From Collimonas sp. PA-H2 (GTDB lineage: Bacteria; Pseudomonadota; Gammaproteobacteria; Burkholderiales; Burkholderiaceae_D): a stretch of DNA of 64,000 bases. This document shows, in pieces, positions 16,684 through 25,681 of this stretch. The notes under the pieces were generated by a model. It ran no database searches. It saw only the letters and a list, made by a program, of their open reading frames with translations, and was not told where the DNA came from. Numbering within the stretch: position 1 is the stretch's first letter; each line of letters starts with the position of its first letter. The stretch lies in contig NZ_PDBX01000001.1 in assembly GCF_002564105.1 (NCBI RefSeq), positions 3,286,001 to 3,350,000 on the forward strand, in the 5' to 3' direction. A program made the translations under genes and the position numbers.

Positions 16684-17469
16684 TCATTTTTTATTGGAAT
16701 AGTCTGCCGCCGCGAAGCCACCGCCCTGGAACTGCTCGGCCAGCGGACCGCCTCTGTTTGGAATATCGGCAATCCGTGCGGCAAAGTCTTCCGCATTGCT
16801 TTGCGGCTGGTAACCGAGCGGATTATCTGTCTGTTGCCACCAGCGCCGGCTGTTGGCGGATACGCCATAAATGATCTGGAATCCAACCTGCGGCGCTTCG
16901 ATGCAGCATTCGGCCAGGTGCTGCATGTCGGGGTGCGACAGCCATGAGTGCAAATGGCGCCGCTCGAACGGCTCGGTTTCGAAGGAGCCGATGCGCAGGC
17001 AGACCGATTCGACGCCGTGCTTGTCGTAGTACAGCCGGGCGATGCCTTCACCCCATACTTTGCTGATGCCGTACAGGCTGTCCGGCCGCACCGCGGCGTA
17101 TTCGTCGATCTCGAATTCCGTGGAGTACATGCCGATGGCGTGGTTGGAGCTGGCGTAGATCATGCGCACTGCATGGGTACGGGCAGCCTGGTACACGCTG
17201 AGCAGGGCTTTCAGGTTATGTTCGATCAGCAGATCAAGTTCCAGGTCGGTGCCGATGCCTGCCATGTGAACGACGGTGTCCGCGCCTGCCAGCAGCTCTG
17301 CGCAAAAAGCGGCGTCGCGCAGATCGCCGCTGTGCTGCGTTTCATGGGCGGCCATCGGGCCGAGCGGCTTGATGTCATTGAGCCGTAGCTGATAGCGCCC
17401 GTCCGACCATTGCTGCCGGAGGACCTTGCCGATATTGCCGGCGGCGCCGGTAAGCACGATGGTTTTCAT
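16684..17469 (-). CDS. udh: Uronate dehydrogenase
   Basis: NAD-dependent extended-SDR enzyme that oxidises D-glucuronate or D-galacturonate to the aldarolactone. The 261-residue protein has the dinucleotide motif G8-x-x-G11-x-x-G14 (TGAAGNIG), the active-site Tyr133 and Lys137 in LYGISKVWGE, and the Asn/Ser region ASSNHAIG. These and the segment NPLGYQPQ near the C terminus match characterised Udh enzymes. Its ATG overlaps the stop codon of the lactonase gene by one base, indicating translational coupling. The lactone product is the natural substrate of that neighbour, and gudD acts next. The assignment rests on both motifs and pathway context. Confidence 0.9.
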   Translation of the reverse strand: MKTIVLTGAAGNIGKVLRQQWSDGRYQLRLNDIKPLGPMAAHETQHSGDLRDAAFCAELLAGADTVVHMAGIGTDLELDLLIEHNLKALLSVYQAARTHAVRMIYASSNHAIGMYSTEFEIDEYAAVRPDSLYGISKVWGEGIARLYYDKHGVESVCLRIGSFETEPFERRHLHSWLSHPDMQHLAECCIEAPQVGFQIIYGVSANSRRWWQQTDNPLGYQPQSNAEDFAARIADIPNRGGPLAEQFQGGGFAAADYSNKK

Positions 17470-18356
17470 CAGCCGAACTCCGCGACCGGCGTGCCCGCTA
17501 CCGGCATGTCGACCGCGAACAGCGCGCCGGCCAGCGGCTCGCGCGCCAGTTCATCGTTGCTCATGTTTTCAGTGAGCGAAGTGACGTACAGCGTTTTCAG
17601 GTCGGCGCCGCCGAAGGCGCACATGGTTGGACGCGACACCGGCAGCGGCAGGTATCCCAGCAGTTGGCCTTGCGGCGAGAATTTGTTGATGCGCCCGGCA
17701 GTGATGCCGCAACCCCAGTAACAGCCCTCGGCGTCGACAGCGCCGCCGTCGGGACGGCCCCATTCCGGCTGCATCTGCACGAACACTTGGCGCGGGCCGA
17801 GCGTGCCGCCGGCGACATCGAAATCATAACGGTAGATCACCGCCCGGCGCGAATCGGAGTGGTACATGGTGCGGCCGTCAGGGCTCCATGCCAGGCCGTT
17901 CGAGACCACCAGCTGGTTGCCGTGGGCGCTGATGCTGCCGTCCGGCGCCAGCCGGTACAGCGAAGCGCAGGCTTGCTTGTCGGCGCGGTCGTCCATGGTG
18001 CCGGCCCAGAAGGCGCCGTCAGGACCGGTCTTGCCGTCGTTGAGACGGTTATTCTGAATATGCGGTTCCGGATGCGCTATCAGGGTCCAGCTGGCGTCGG
18101 CCGGGTCAAACCAGTGGAAGCCGCTGCGCAGGGCGGCGACGATCTTGCCGTTCTGCGCCAAGCTGATCGAGCCGATGGCGGCGGGAGCGCTCCAGCTGCG
18201 CTGTTGTCCCGAAACAGGATCAAAGCGATACAGCGCCGGCTTCAGGATATCCACCCAGTACAAAGCCTGTTCACGCTGCGACCACACCGGCGACTCGCCG
18301 ACGATGGCGCTCTCGGCGCGGATCACGCGGACAGGATAATCAAATTGCTGAATCAT
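17469..18356 (-). CDS. SMP-30/gluconolactonase family lactonase (probable aldarolactone hydrolase)
   Basis: Six-bladed beta-propeller metal-dependent lactonase of 295 residues. Family metal-site segments are visible: GESPVWSQREQALYWVDI near the N terminus, NRLNDGKTGPDGAFWAGTM, and VSNGLAWSPDGRTMYHSDS. It would open the galactaro- or glucaro-lactone made by uronate dehydrogenase. I chose the ATG at 18356 because GAGG lies at a good distance; upstream ATGs at 18380 and 18407 lack a ribosome-binding site. The gene overlaps udh by one base and follows gudD by 100 bases. Arabinonolactonase-type activity is an alternative within this family, but the neighbours favour aldarolactones. Confidence 0.87.
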   Translation of the reverse strand: MIQQFDYPVRVIRAESAIVGESPVWSQREQALYWVDILKPALYRFDPVSGQQRSWSAPAAIGSISLAQNGKIVAALRSGFHWFDPADASWTLIAHPEPHIQNNRLNDGKTGPDGAFWAGTMDDRADKQACASLYRLAPDGSISAHGNQLVVSNGLAWSPDGRTMYHSDSRRAVIYRYDFDVAGGTLGPRQVFVQMQPEWGRPDGGAVDAEGCYWGCGITAGRINKFSPQGQLLGYLPLPVSRPTMCAFGGADLKTLYVTSLTENMSNDELAREPLAGALFAVDMPVAGTPVAEFG

Positions 18357-18456
18357 GTTGCTTACCTCATTGCTGGTCATGCGATGGATGGGCATACGGA
18401 TTTGCATGATGCGGCTATTACGGAATCTTTGTCGCCGCCACCTGCTGCTGTTGCTG

Positions 18457-19806
18457 CTAACGCAGCAGGCAAGGCTTCTTGTTGTCGAATTTCCAGCCAG
18501 GGATCAGGTATTGCATGGCGACGGCATCGTCGCGCGCGCCTAGTCCCATGTTGCGATACAGCTGATGCGCGGCTTCCAGCTGCACCAGGTCGAGTTCGAT
18601 GCCTAGGCCCGGCTTTTTCGGCACATCGATCATGCCGCCGACGATCTGCAACGGTTCCGTGGTCAGACGCTGGCCATCCTGCCAGATCCAGTGGGTATCG
18701 ATGGCCGTGATGTTGCCGGGCGCGGCTGCCGCCACATGCGTGAACATCGCCAGCGAGATATCGAAGTGATTGTTGGAATGCGAACCCCAGGTCAGGCCCC
18801 ATTCATGGCACATCTGCGCCACCCGCACTGAGCCCTGCATGGTCCAGAAGTGCGGATCGGCCAGCGGAATGTCGACCGATTGCAGCTGGATCGCGTGGCC
18901 CATTTCGCGCCAGTCGGTGGCGATCATGTTGGTAGCGGTCTGCAAGCCGGTGGCGCGGCGGAATTCGGCCATGACTTCGCGTCCGGAAAAGCCGTTCTCG
19001 GCGCCGCAGGGATCTTCGGCATAGGCCAGCACCGCATGCTGGTCGCGGCACAGGCGGATGGCATCCTTGAGCAGCCAGCCGCCGTTCGGATCGAGCGTGA
19101 TGCGCGCCTGCGGGAAGCGTTCCGCCAGCGCCGTCACGGCTTCCATTTCATCTTCGCCGCGCAGCACGCCGCCCTTGAGTTTGAAATCGTTGAAACCGTA
19201 GCGATGATAGGCCGCTTCCGCCAGCGCCACCACTGCTTGCGCGTCGAGCGCCGGCTGATGGCGCAGGCGCAGCCAGTCGTCGCCGGCATCCGGTTCGCTG
19301 GCGTAGGGCAGGTCGGTGACGGTGCGGTCGCCGATGTAGAACAGATAGCCCAGCATCTTTACCGCCTCGCGCTGCTGGCCTTCGCCTAGCAACGCCGCCA
19401 CCGGTACCCCGAGGAACTTTCCCAGCAGGTCGAGCAGGGCGGCTTCCAGCGCCGTCACGGCATGGATCGCGATGCGTAAGTCGAAGGTTTGCAAGCCGCG
19501 GCCGCCGGCGTCGCGTTCGCTGAATGCGCTGCGGGCGCTGTTGAGAATGGCCTGGTAGTTGCCGATCGCTTTGCCCAGCAGCAGCGGCCGTGCATCTTCC
19601 AGTGTTTGCCGGATGCGTTCGCCGCCCGGCACTTCACCGACGCCGGTATTGCCGGCGCTGTCGGTGAGGATCACGATGTTGCGGGTGAAATAGGGGCCGT
19701 GCGCGCCGCTCAGGTTGAGCAGCATGCTGTCGCGGCCGGCGACCGGCACGACGCGCATGTCGACGATGAGGGGACTGCCCGGGACCTGTGTGCTCGATGG
19801 TGTCAT
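18457..19806 (-). CDS. gudD: Glucarate dehydratase
   Basis: Enolase-superfamily enzyme that removes water from D-glucarate to give 5-keto-4-deoxyglucarate. The 449-residue protein has the usual GudD length and sequence: [20 protein letters not shown] at the start, [10 protein letters not shown], the catalytic lysine region FKLKGGV, metal ligands in ITLDPNGGW and YAEDPCG, and the catalytic His in [19 protein letters not shown]. It is the first gene of the putative uronate operon and is preceded by the mirrored operator-like palindrome at 19912-19954. The next enzyme, 5-keto-4-deoxyglucarate dehydratase/decarboxylase, and the following semialdehyde dehydrogenase are not in this cluster and must be encoded elsewhere. 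Confidence 0.94.
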   Translation of the reverse strand: MTPSSTQVPGSPLIVDMRVVPVAGRDSMLLNLSGAHGPYFTRNIVILTDSAGNTGVGEVPGGERIRQTLEDARPLLLGKAIGNYQAILNSARSAFSERDAGGRGLQTFDLRIAIHAVTALEAALLDLLGKFLGVPVAALLGEGQQREAVKMLGYLFYIGDRTVTDLPYASEPDAGDDWLRLRHQPALDAQAVVALAEAAYHRYGFNDFKLKGGVLRGEDEMEAVTALAERFPQARITLDPNGGWLLKDAIRLCRDQHAVLAYAEDPCGAENGFSGREVMAEFRRATGLQTATNMIATDWREMGHAIQLQSVDIPLADPHFWTMQGSVRVAQMCHEWGLTWGSHSNNHFDISLAMFTHVAAAAPGNITAIDTHWIWQDGQRLTTEPLQIVGGMIDVPKKPGLGIELDLVQLEAAHQLYRNMGLGARDDAVAMQYLIPGWKFDNKKPCLLR

Positions 19807-19911
19807 GTGTGGCTGCCTGTGACTGGATGAATGTTGAAGCGGGTGATGCTGCCTGCATCGGCGTCGTGTTCCACCGTGTGTACAGCGCTGCTTTCAACCC
19901 GGTGTTTCTAC

Positions 19912-19954
19912 AAAATGGGACCGCTACCAATTCAAATGGTAGCGGTCCCATTTT
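19912..19954. promoter_or_regulatory. Mirrored pair of LacI/GntR-type operators forming an 18-bp perfect palindrome (may also terminate the regulator transcript)
   Basis: Arms at 19912-19929 and 19937-19954 are perfect inverted copies separated by seven bases. Each arm contains an operator-like 16-mer centred on CG: ATGGGACCGCTACCAA (19915-19930) and ATGGTAGCGGTCCCAT (19936-19951). A related site, ATGATACCGTTACCAT, lies before the LacI-type regulator gene. A and T tracts flank the stem, so a bidirectional terminator is an alternative or additional role. Confidence 0.65.
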
Positions 19955-19988
19955 TGACTGTCAATGCTTATTTTTGTAAAAAAGAGGC

Positions 19989-21062
19989 TTAAACGCTGGC
20001 GCGCTCTATGATGGTGAAGCCGATGTCGCAGACCGGTTCCGCAACAGTTTTGCCTTCGGAGCGGGCGATGATGAAGCGCGCGGCGGTGCTGCCGATGACC
20101 GTGCCGTCGATGCGCACAGTGGTCAGCGGCGGCTGCAGGTCGCGCGAAAAACCGAGGTCGCCCAGGCCGATCACCGCCAGTTGTTGTGGAATGGAGATGT
20201 TGCTGGCTTGCGCCTCGATCATGACGCCCAGCGCCAGCATGTCGGAGCTGCAGAACACAGCGTCGATATCGGGGGCGCGCGCCAGCAGTTGTTTCAGTCC
20301 GCTGCGGCCGTTGCCGAGCGTGGTGGGCGCGGCTACTTCGCAGGAAGGAATGTCGCTGGCCTGCGCCGGCGCCATGCCGAGCCGGATTGCTTCTTGGGAA
20401 AAAGCGCTGACGCGGCGGCGGCTGCGGTCGTCGCTGGCGCCGATGGCGGCAACCCGGCGGCGGCCGGCGGCGTGCAGGTACTGGGCCACCGCGATGCCGA
20501 TCTTTTCATGGGAAAAGCCGACCAGCATGTCGACCGGCGTCGGCGTCAGGTCCCAGGTTTCGACTACTGGAATGCCGCTCGCCAGCAAACGCCGGCGCGC
20601 CTGCGCCGAGCGGTTGATGCCGGTCAGCACGATGCCGTCGGGACGGCGGCCGATGATAGCGTCCAGCAAGGCATCCTCGCGTGAATTTTCATAGCCGCTC
20701 TGGCCCAGCATGACCTGGTAGCCGGCTGAGGCCAGGGTATCGGTCAGCGCCTCCACGGTTTCCAGGAACATCGGGCCGGACAGGGTGGGAACCACTGCCG
20801 CCACCAGGCGGCTTTTCTGCGACGCCAGCGCTCCGGCCAGCAGGTTCGGCACGTAGCCGGTTTGCTGGACGGCGGCCTGGACTTTTTGCAGCACCTTGGT
20901 GGAAACCGCATCCGGCGTGTTCAATGCGCGCGAAGCGGTGATCGGCGCGACGCCGGCCAGCTTGGCGACGTCGCGCAAGGTAAAGCCGCCGGTCTTGCGG
21001 CCGCCTTTGCGGCGCGCGGTGACGTCGGCAACGACTGCATCCATCAGGGTTTCTTTTTCCAT
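19989..21062 (-). CDS. LacI-family regulator (GntR-like) of the uronate/aldarate cluster
   Basis: A 357-residue repressor. The helix-turn-helix lies near residues 27-48 (FTLRDVAKLAGVAPITASRALN) with the hinge helix after it (VPNLLAGALAS), followed by a sugar-binding domain (VVPTLSGPMFLETV, GFSHEKIG, CSSDMLALG, ERPLTT-like DLQPPLTTVRID). The variant AGVAPITASRALN is typical of the GntR gluconate-repressor branch. The start at 21062 lacks a strong ribosome-binding site; an ATG at 21044 is possible. An operator-like palindrome at 21087-21102 suggests autoregulation, and the similar double site at 19912-19954 suggests control of gudD and the genes behind it. A sugar acid or uronate is the expected inducer, by inference. 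Confidence 0.88.
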   Translation of the reverse strand: MEKETLMDAVVADVTARRKGGRKTGGFTLRDVAKLAGVAPITASRALNTPDAVSTKVLQKVQAAVQQTGYVPNLLAGALASQKSRLVAAVVPTLSGPMFLETVEALTDTLASAGYQVMLGQSGYENSREDALLDAIIGRRPDGIVLTGINRSAQARRRLLASGIPVVETWDLTPTPVDMLVGFSHEKIGIAVAQYLHAAGRRRVAAIGASDDRSRRRVSAFSQEAIRLGMAPAQASDIPSCEVAAPTTLGNGRSGLKQLLARAPDIDAVFCSSDMLALGVMIEAQASNISIPQQLAVIGLGDLGFSRDLQPPLTTVRIDGTVIGSTAARFIIARSEGKTVAEPVCDIGFTIIERASV

Positions 21063-21086
21063 GGTGAAATTCTAACATCAATGAAA

Positions 21087-21102
21087 ATGATACCGTTACC
21101 AT
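21087..21102. promoter_or_regulatory. Operator-like palindrome upstream of the LacI-type regulator
   Basis: ATGATACCGTTACCAT is an imperfect palindrome with the central CG typical of LacI/GntR-family operators. It shares the pattern ATG-N2-ACCG-N-TACCA with the pair at 19912-19954. It lies 25 bases before the regulator start codon, a position suited to autorepression. Confidence 0.6.
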
Positions 21103-21150
21103 TTTGCAGGCTGTCATGCAAATCTATCGCGTCTCCAAGGATTAGTCCGC

Positions 21151-21182
21151 TACAATCCCGGCATGGATTCCCCCATGCCGGG
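21151..21182 (+). promoter_or_regulatory. Possible glpR promoter -10 (TACAAT) and 5' hairpin
   Basis: TACAAT at 21151-21156 is followed directly by ten-base inverted arms CCCGGCATGG (21157-21166) and CCATGCCGGG (21173-21182). The hairpin would fall at the start of the glpR transcript. No convincing -35 box was seen. Confidence 0.35.
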
Positions 21183-21234
21183 GAATTCCAATCATAATAA
21201 AAACCTTTGAAAAAATACGCTCGGGACAGGTTTC

Positions 21235-22026
21235 ATGCCAGAAATATCCACGCTAAAGCTGAATGGCCGTCAGCAAGAACTGTTGAGCTACGTACAGCGC
21301 GACGGTTTCGTGACGGTGGAACATCTAGCCACGCGTTTCCAGATTACCCAGCAAACCATCCGCCGCGACATCAACTTGCTGGCGGAGCTGAACCTGCTGC
21401 AGCGCTATCACGGCGGCGTCGGCCTGCCGTCCAGCGCCGAGAACATCGCTTACGGTGCGCGCCAGGGTTTGTATTCGGAAGAGAAGCGCCGCATCGCCGC
21501 GCTGGTGGTCGAGCATATTCCCGACCAGGCCACGCTCTTCATCAATCTCGGCACCACCAACGAAGAGGTGGCGAAGGCGCTGAGCCGGCGCCGCAACCTG
21601 CGCGTCATCACCAATAACCTGAACGTGGCGGCGATCATGAGCGGCTATCCCGGCTGCGAGGTGATCATCACCGGCGGCGTGGTGCGCGCGCGCGACCTTG
21701 GTATCACCGGCGAAGAAACCATCGATTTCATCCGCCGCTTCAAGGTCGATTTCGGCATCATCGGTATTTCCAGCATCGAGGCCGACGGCACCTTGCGCGA
21801 TTTCGACTATCGCGAGGTGCGCGTATCGGAAGCGATCATCGAACATTCACGCACCGTTTTCCTGGTCGCCGACCATTCCAAGTTCCGCCGGCCGGCGCTG
21901 GTGCGGCTGGGCGACATATCGAAGGTCAACGCCTTGTTTACCGACCAGCCGGTGCCGGAGGAAATGAGCAGCATCTTTGCCGATGCGAAAATCGATGTGT
22001 TCGTAGCCGGCAGCAACGCCTCCTAG
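21235..22026 (+). CDS. glpR: Glycerol-3-phosphate regulon repressor, DeoR family
   Basis: A 263-residue DeoR-type repressor. The N-terminal helix-turn-helix reads RQQELLSYVQRDGFVTVEHLA, then FQITQQTIRRDINLL, the DeoR signature. The C-terminal DeoRC sugar-phosphate sensor contains TLFINLGTTNEEVAKAL, VITNNLNVAAI and FLVADHSKFRRPA. Relatives bind glycerol 3-phosphate and release glp operators. It is encoded just upstream of glpD, glpK and glpF in the same orientation, and a TGTTCGAA-type palindrome precedes glpD. A 384-base gap separates it from glpD, so it probably has its own promoter. Confidence 0.93.
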   Translation: MPEISTLKLNGRQQELLSYVQRDGFVTVEHLATRFQITQQTIRRDINLLAELNLLQRYHGGVGLPSSAENIAYGARQGLYSEEKRRIAALVVEHIPDQATLFINLGTTNEEVAKALSRRRNLRVITNNLNVAAIMSGYPGCEVIITGGVVRARDLGITGEETIDFIRRFKVDFGIIGISSIEADGTLRDFDYREVRVSEAIIEHSRTVFLVADHSKFRRPALVRLGDISKVNALFTDQPVPEEMSSIFADAKIDVFVAGSNAS

Positions 22027-22410
22027 CTGACCTGGCCAAGCGCCCTGGCGGCAAGCCCGCTCATCGCTGATGCTGTTGCGTGGCGGCGACATTCCTACTT
22101 CCCTTTATTTTCGACTTCGATGTAGCGGTCCAGCCGGTCTGGATCCGCTAGCCCTTGGTCCGCGGTTTGACGTCTCAACGCCTCGGCGCCGCCATAGGCG
22201 AGATTGAAATTAACTATCCTTGTTTAAGTTTATCTCTATCAAATAATTACTATTGATAAATATAAATGATTATCTATGTTCGAATTCGAACAATATACTT
22301 TCGAATATAAATATTTTATGATGTGCGGTGACATTGCGAACATGCTGGCTTTGCTAAATAGCAATACGGTGTTTGTCCGATGAGTGCGTTACCGACACAA
22401 GGAGATAGCT
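22027..22410 (+). promoter_or_regulatory. glpR-glpD intergenic region with GlpR-type operators
   Basis: No gene was found in this 384-base gap. The first 170 bases are GC-rich without clear structure. From about 22200 the DNA becomes strongly AT-rich. It contains TATCAA...TTGATA inverted arms near 22236-22257, the perfect 16-base palindrome TGTTCGAATTCGAACA at 22277-22292, and a weaker related site with TTTCGAATATAAAT at about 22299-22312. The TGTTCG half-site resembles known GlpR operators, so glycerol-3-phosphate-responsive control of glpD is likely. AAGGAG at 22399-22404 is the glpD ribosome-binding site. Confidence 0.7.
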
Positions 22411-23946
22411 GTGGCATCAGGTGAAATTGTAGATTTGCTGGTAGTGGGCGGCGGCGTTAACGGCGCCGGGATTGCGCGCGACGCGGTCGGCCGCGGCCTC
22501 AGCGTGTTGCTTTGCGAGCAGGACGATCTGGCTTCGCACACTTCTTCCGCCAGCACCAAGCTGATCCACGGCGGCCTCCGTTACCTTGAACATTACGAAT
22601 TCAGCCTGGTGCGCAAGGCCCTGCAGGAGCGCGAGCTGCTGCTGCGCATGGCGCCGCATATCATCGCGCCGCTGCGCTTCGTCATGCCGCATGTATCGAG
22701 CCTGCGGCCGGCCTGGATGATACGCGCCGGCCTGTTTCTGTACGATAACCTCAGCAAGCGTGAATTGCTGGAGGGGTCGCGCACTATCGATTTCCGCAAG
22801 CACGTGGCCGGTGCGCCGCTCAAGAAGTCCCTGACCAAGGGCTTCGTCTATTCCGACGCCTGGGTGCAAGACGCGCGCCTGGTGGTGCTTAACGCCATGG
22901 ACGCCAAGGAGCGCGGCGCCACCATCCTCACCCGGACCCGCATGATCCAGGCGCGCCAAGGCAGCCAGTACTGGGACGCCACTCTGTTGTCGACTGAGAC
23001 CGGCGAGACCAGCGAAGTGCGGGCGCGTTGCATCGTCAACGCCGCCGGCCCATGGGTCGCCAGCCTTTTGAACGGCGCCCTGAATACGCCGGCGCAGCAT
23101 CACATTCGCCTGGTCAAGGGCAGCCATATCGTCACCAAGCGTTTGTTCGATCACGACCACGCCTACATTTTCCAGAATCCGGACAAGCGCATCGTCTTTG
23201 CGATTCCTTACGAAAACGACTTCACGCTGATCGGCACCACCGACGTGGAATACAGCGCCGATCCGGGCAAGGTCGGGATTTCCGAGGAAGAAACCGCCTA
23301 TCTGTGCGAATCCGTGAACCGCTATTTCGAAGTGGCGGTGACGCCGCAGCAAGTAGTGTGGTCGTATGCGGGCGTGCGTCCTTTGCTGGAAGAAGAAGTC
23401 GCCAATCCATCCGCCGTCACCCGCGATTACAAGCTGGAACTGAGAAACGAACCCGGCCTGGCGCCGGTGCTGTCGGTATTCGGCGGCAAGATCACCACTT
23501 ACCGCCGGCTGGCGGAAGAAGTAATGGAGCACCTGCAGCCGCTGTTCGGCTATATGAAATCGCACTGGACCGCGCATGAAGCGCTGCCGGGCGGCGATAT
23601 CGCCAACGCCGACTTTGCAGAGTTCCTGCGGATTTTCCAGCAGCGCCATGCCTGGCTGCCGGCCTCGCTGGCGACCCGCTATGCGCGCGCCTACGGCACC
23701 CGCACGGCGCGCCTGCTGGACGGCATTCACGACGTCGCCGCGCTGGGCGAACTGTTCGGCGCCGACCTGTATGAAGCGGAAGTGCGCTACCTGATGCGCA
23801 ATGAATGGGCTTTGACGGTGGAAGATATTCTGTGGCGTCGTTCCAAGCTGGGATTGCGCCTTGATGCTGTAGCTGTAGACAGGCTGCGTACGTGGCTGCA
23901 GGAGCAGACGCAAGTGCCGGCGCCGGTTGCCGCCATGCGAGCCTGA
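22411..23946 (+). CDS. glpD: Aerobic glycerol-3-phosphate dehydrogenase
   Basis: Membrane-associated FAD enzyme that oxidises glycerol 3-phosphate to dihydroxyacetone phosphate and reduces ubiquinone. The 511-residue protein has the FAD motif LLVVGGGVNGAGIARDAVGRG at its N terminus, then SSASTKLIHGGLRYLEHYEF, and VNAAGPW. The segments VWSYAGVRPL and SVFGGKITTYRRLAEE are also typical. I chose the GTG at 22411, preceded by AAGGAGATAGCT; the open frame reaches further upstream without a ribosome-binding site. It lies downstream of glpR and 146 bases before glpK, together forming the glycerol regulon. Confidence 0.96.
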   Translation: MASGEIVDLLVVGGGVNGAGIARDAVGRGLSVLLCEQDDLASHTSSASTKLIHGGLRYLEHYEFSLVRKALQERELLLRMAPHIIAPLRFVMPHVSSLRPAWMIRAGLFLYDNLSKRELLEGSRTIDFRKHVAGAPLKKSLTKGFVYSDAWVQDARLVVLNAMDAKERGATILTRTRMIQARQGSQYWDATLLSTETGETSEVRARCIVNAAGPWVASLLNGALNTPAQHHIRLVKGSHIVTKRLFDHDHAYIFQNPDKRIVFAIPYENDFTLIGTTDVEYSADPGKVGISEEETAYLCESVNRYFEVAVTPQQVVWSYAGVRPLLEEEVANPSAVTRDYKLELRNEPGLAPVLSVFGGKITTYRRLAEEVMEHLQPLFGYMKSHWTAHEALPGGDIANADFAEFLRIFQQRHAWLPASLATRYARAYGTRTARLLDGIHDVAALGELFGADLYEAEVRYLMRNEWALTVEDILWRRSKLGLRLDAVAVDRLRTWLQEQTQVPAPVAAMRA

Positions 23947-24092
23947 CGATTCACCCCCGGTATTGCCCCGGCGCTGCAGGCAGCATTACTGCTTGCGCAG
24001 CCGGTAGATAAAACAGACGGATCCAGCCGCTTGGCCGGATCAAAGTCGCCCCGATCCGCACAGGCGGATTTACCAACCTTGGAGTAGACAAG

Positions 24093-25589
24093 TTGAAAGA
24101 TAAATACATTTTAGCCCTGGATCAAGGGACTACCAGCTCGCGCGCCATCCTGTTCGATCGCCAGGGCAATATCGTTTCTTCAGCGCAGAAAGAATTTCGC
24201 CAGATTTATCCGCAGCCGGGCTGGGTCGAGCATGATCCGCAGGAAATCTGGTCGACCCAGGTTGGCGTTGCTGCCGAAGCTTCCACCAACGTCGGCCTCA
24301 ACGGCACTTCGATCGCCGCCATCGGCATCACCAATCAGCGAGAAACCACGATCGTCTGGGACCGCGAAACCGGCAAGGCCATCTACAACGCCATCGTCTG
24401 GCAGGATCGCCGCACTGCCGCTTTCTGCGACCAGCTGAAGGCTGACGGTCTGGCGGACTCCATCCGCGCCAAGACCGGCCTGCTGGTCGATTCCTATTTT
24501 TCCGGCACCAAGATCCGCTGGATCCTGAATAATGTCGAAGGCGCCCAGCAACTGGCCGACCAGGGCCGTCTGCTGTTCGGTACGGTGGACACCTGGCTGG
24601 TATGGAACATGACGCGCGGCAAACTGCATGTGACCGACGTCTCCAATGCTTCGCGCACCATGCTGTTCAATATCCACACCATGCAGTGGGACGACGAACT
24701 GCTGGAAATCATGGGCGTGCCGCGCAGCATGCTGCCGGAAGTGCGTTCTTCCAGCGAAGTCTATGGTCACACGGAAGTGTCCGGCTTCGGTTCGGAAATT
24801 CCGATTGCCGGCATCGCCGGCGACCAGCAAGCTGCCCTGTTCGGCCAGATGTGCACCAAGCCTGGCATGGTCAAGAATACTTACGGCACCGGCTGCTTCA
24901 TGGTAATGAACACCGGCACCAAGCCGATCATTTCCAAGAACAACCTGCTGACCACGGTGGCCTGGAAGATCGGCAACGAAGTCAGCTATGCGCTGGAAGG
25001 CAGCATCTTCATCGGCGGCGCGGTGGTGCAGTGGCTGCGCGACGGCCTCGGCATCATCAAGACTTCCACCGAAATCGAAGCACTGGCGCGCAGCGTCAAG
25101 AGCAGCGACGGCGTCTACCTGGTGCCGGCCTTCGCCGGTCTCGGCGCGCCACACTGGAACCCGCATGCGCGCGGCACCATTTTCGGCATCACCCGCGGCA
25201 CCACGTCAGCCCACTACGCCCGCGCGGCGCTGGACAGCATCGCCTACCAGACCATGGACGTGCTGAAGGCGATGGAAGCCGATGCCGGTATCGTGATTCC
25301 GGAACTGCGGGTCGATGGCGGCGCCACAGCCAACAACCTGTTGATGCAATTCCAGTCGGACATCCTTGGTGTCGATGTGGTGCGTCCGAAAGTCACGGAA
25401 ACCACTGCGCTCGGCGCCGCCTATCTGGCTGGCCTGGCAGTCGGCTACTGGAGCAGCACAGCCGATGTGCAAGGACAGTGGCAGCTCGACCAGCGTTTCA
25501 AGCCGGCGCTGCCGGCGGAAGAAGTGCAGAGCAGCATCAAAGGCTGGCAGCGCGCGATTGCAGCGGCCACGGTGTGGGCAGATTCCTGA
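24093..25589 (+). CDS. glpK: Glycerol kinase
   Basis: FGGY-family kinase that phosphorylates glycerol to glycerol 3-phosphate using ATP. The 498-residue protein has the expected length and motifs: [16 protein letters not shown] at the N terminus, [16 protein letters not shown], the hinge region [15 protein letters not shown], and the second FGGY signature [19 protein letters not shown]. The start is a TTG at 24093 with GGAG ten bases upstream; no in-frame ATG is near. Glycerol taken up through the adjacent GlpF is the substrate, and GlpD uses the product. Probably under GlpR control. Confidence 0.96.
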   Translation: MKDKYILALDQGTTSSRAILFDRQGNIVSSAQKEFRQIYPQPGWVEHDPQEIWSTQVGVAAEASTNVGLNGTSIAAIGITNQRETTIVWDRETGKAIYNAIVWQDRRTAAFCDQLKADGLADSIRAKTGLLVDSYFSGTKIRWILNNVEGAQQLADQGRLLFGTVDTWLVWNMTRGKLHVTDVSNASRTMLFNIHTMQWDDELLEIMGVPRSMLPEVRSSSEVYGHTEVSGFGSEIPIAGIAGDQQAALFGQMCTKPGMVKNTYGTGCFMVMNTGTKPIISKNNLLTTVAWKIGNEVSYALEGSIFIGGAVVQWLRDGLGIIKTSTEIEALARSVKSSDGVYLVPAFAGLGAPHWNPHARGTIFGITRGTTSAHYARAALDSIAYQTMDVLKAMEADAGIVIPELRVDGGATANNLLMQFQSDILGVDVVRPKVTETTALGAAYLAGLAVGYWSSTADVQGQWQLDQRFKPALPAEEVQSSIKGWQRAIAAATVWADS

Positions 25590-25681
25590 CCTGAAACCGG
25601 ATTTCCCGTTATTGAATGAGCAGCAGGACAGAGCAAGGAATTGCTCTGTTCCTCCCCCTCCTATTACCGAAAGAGTTCGTC

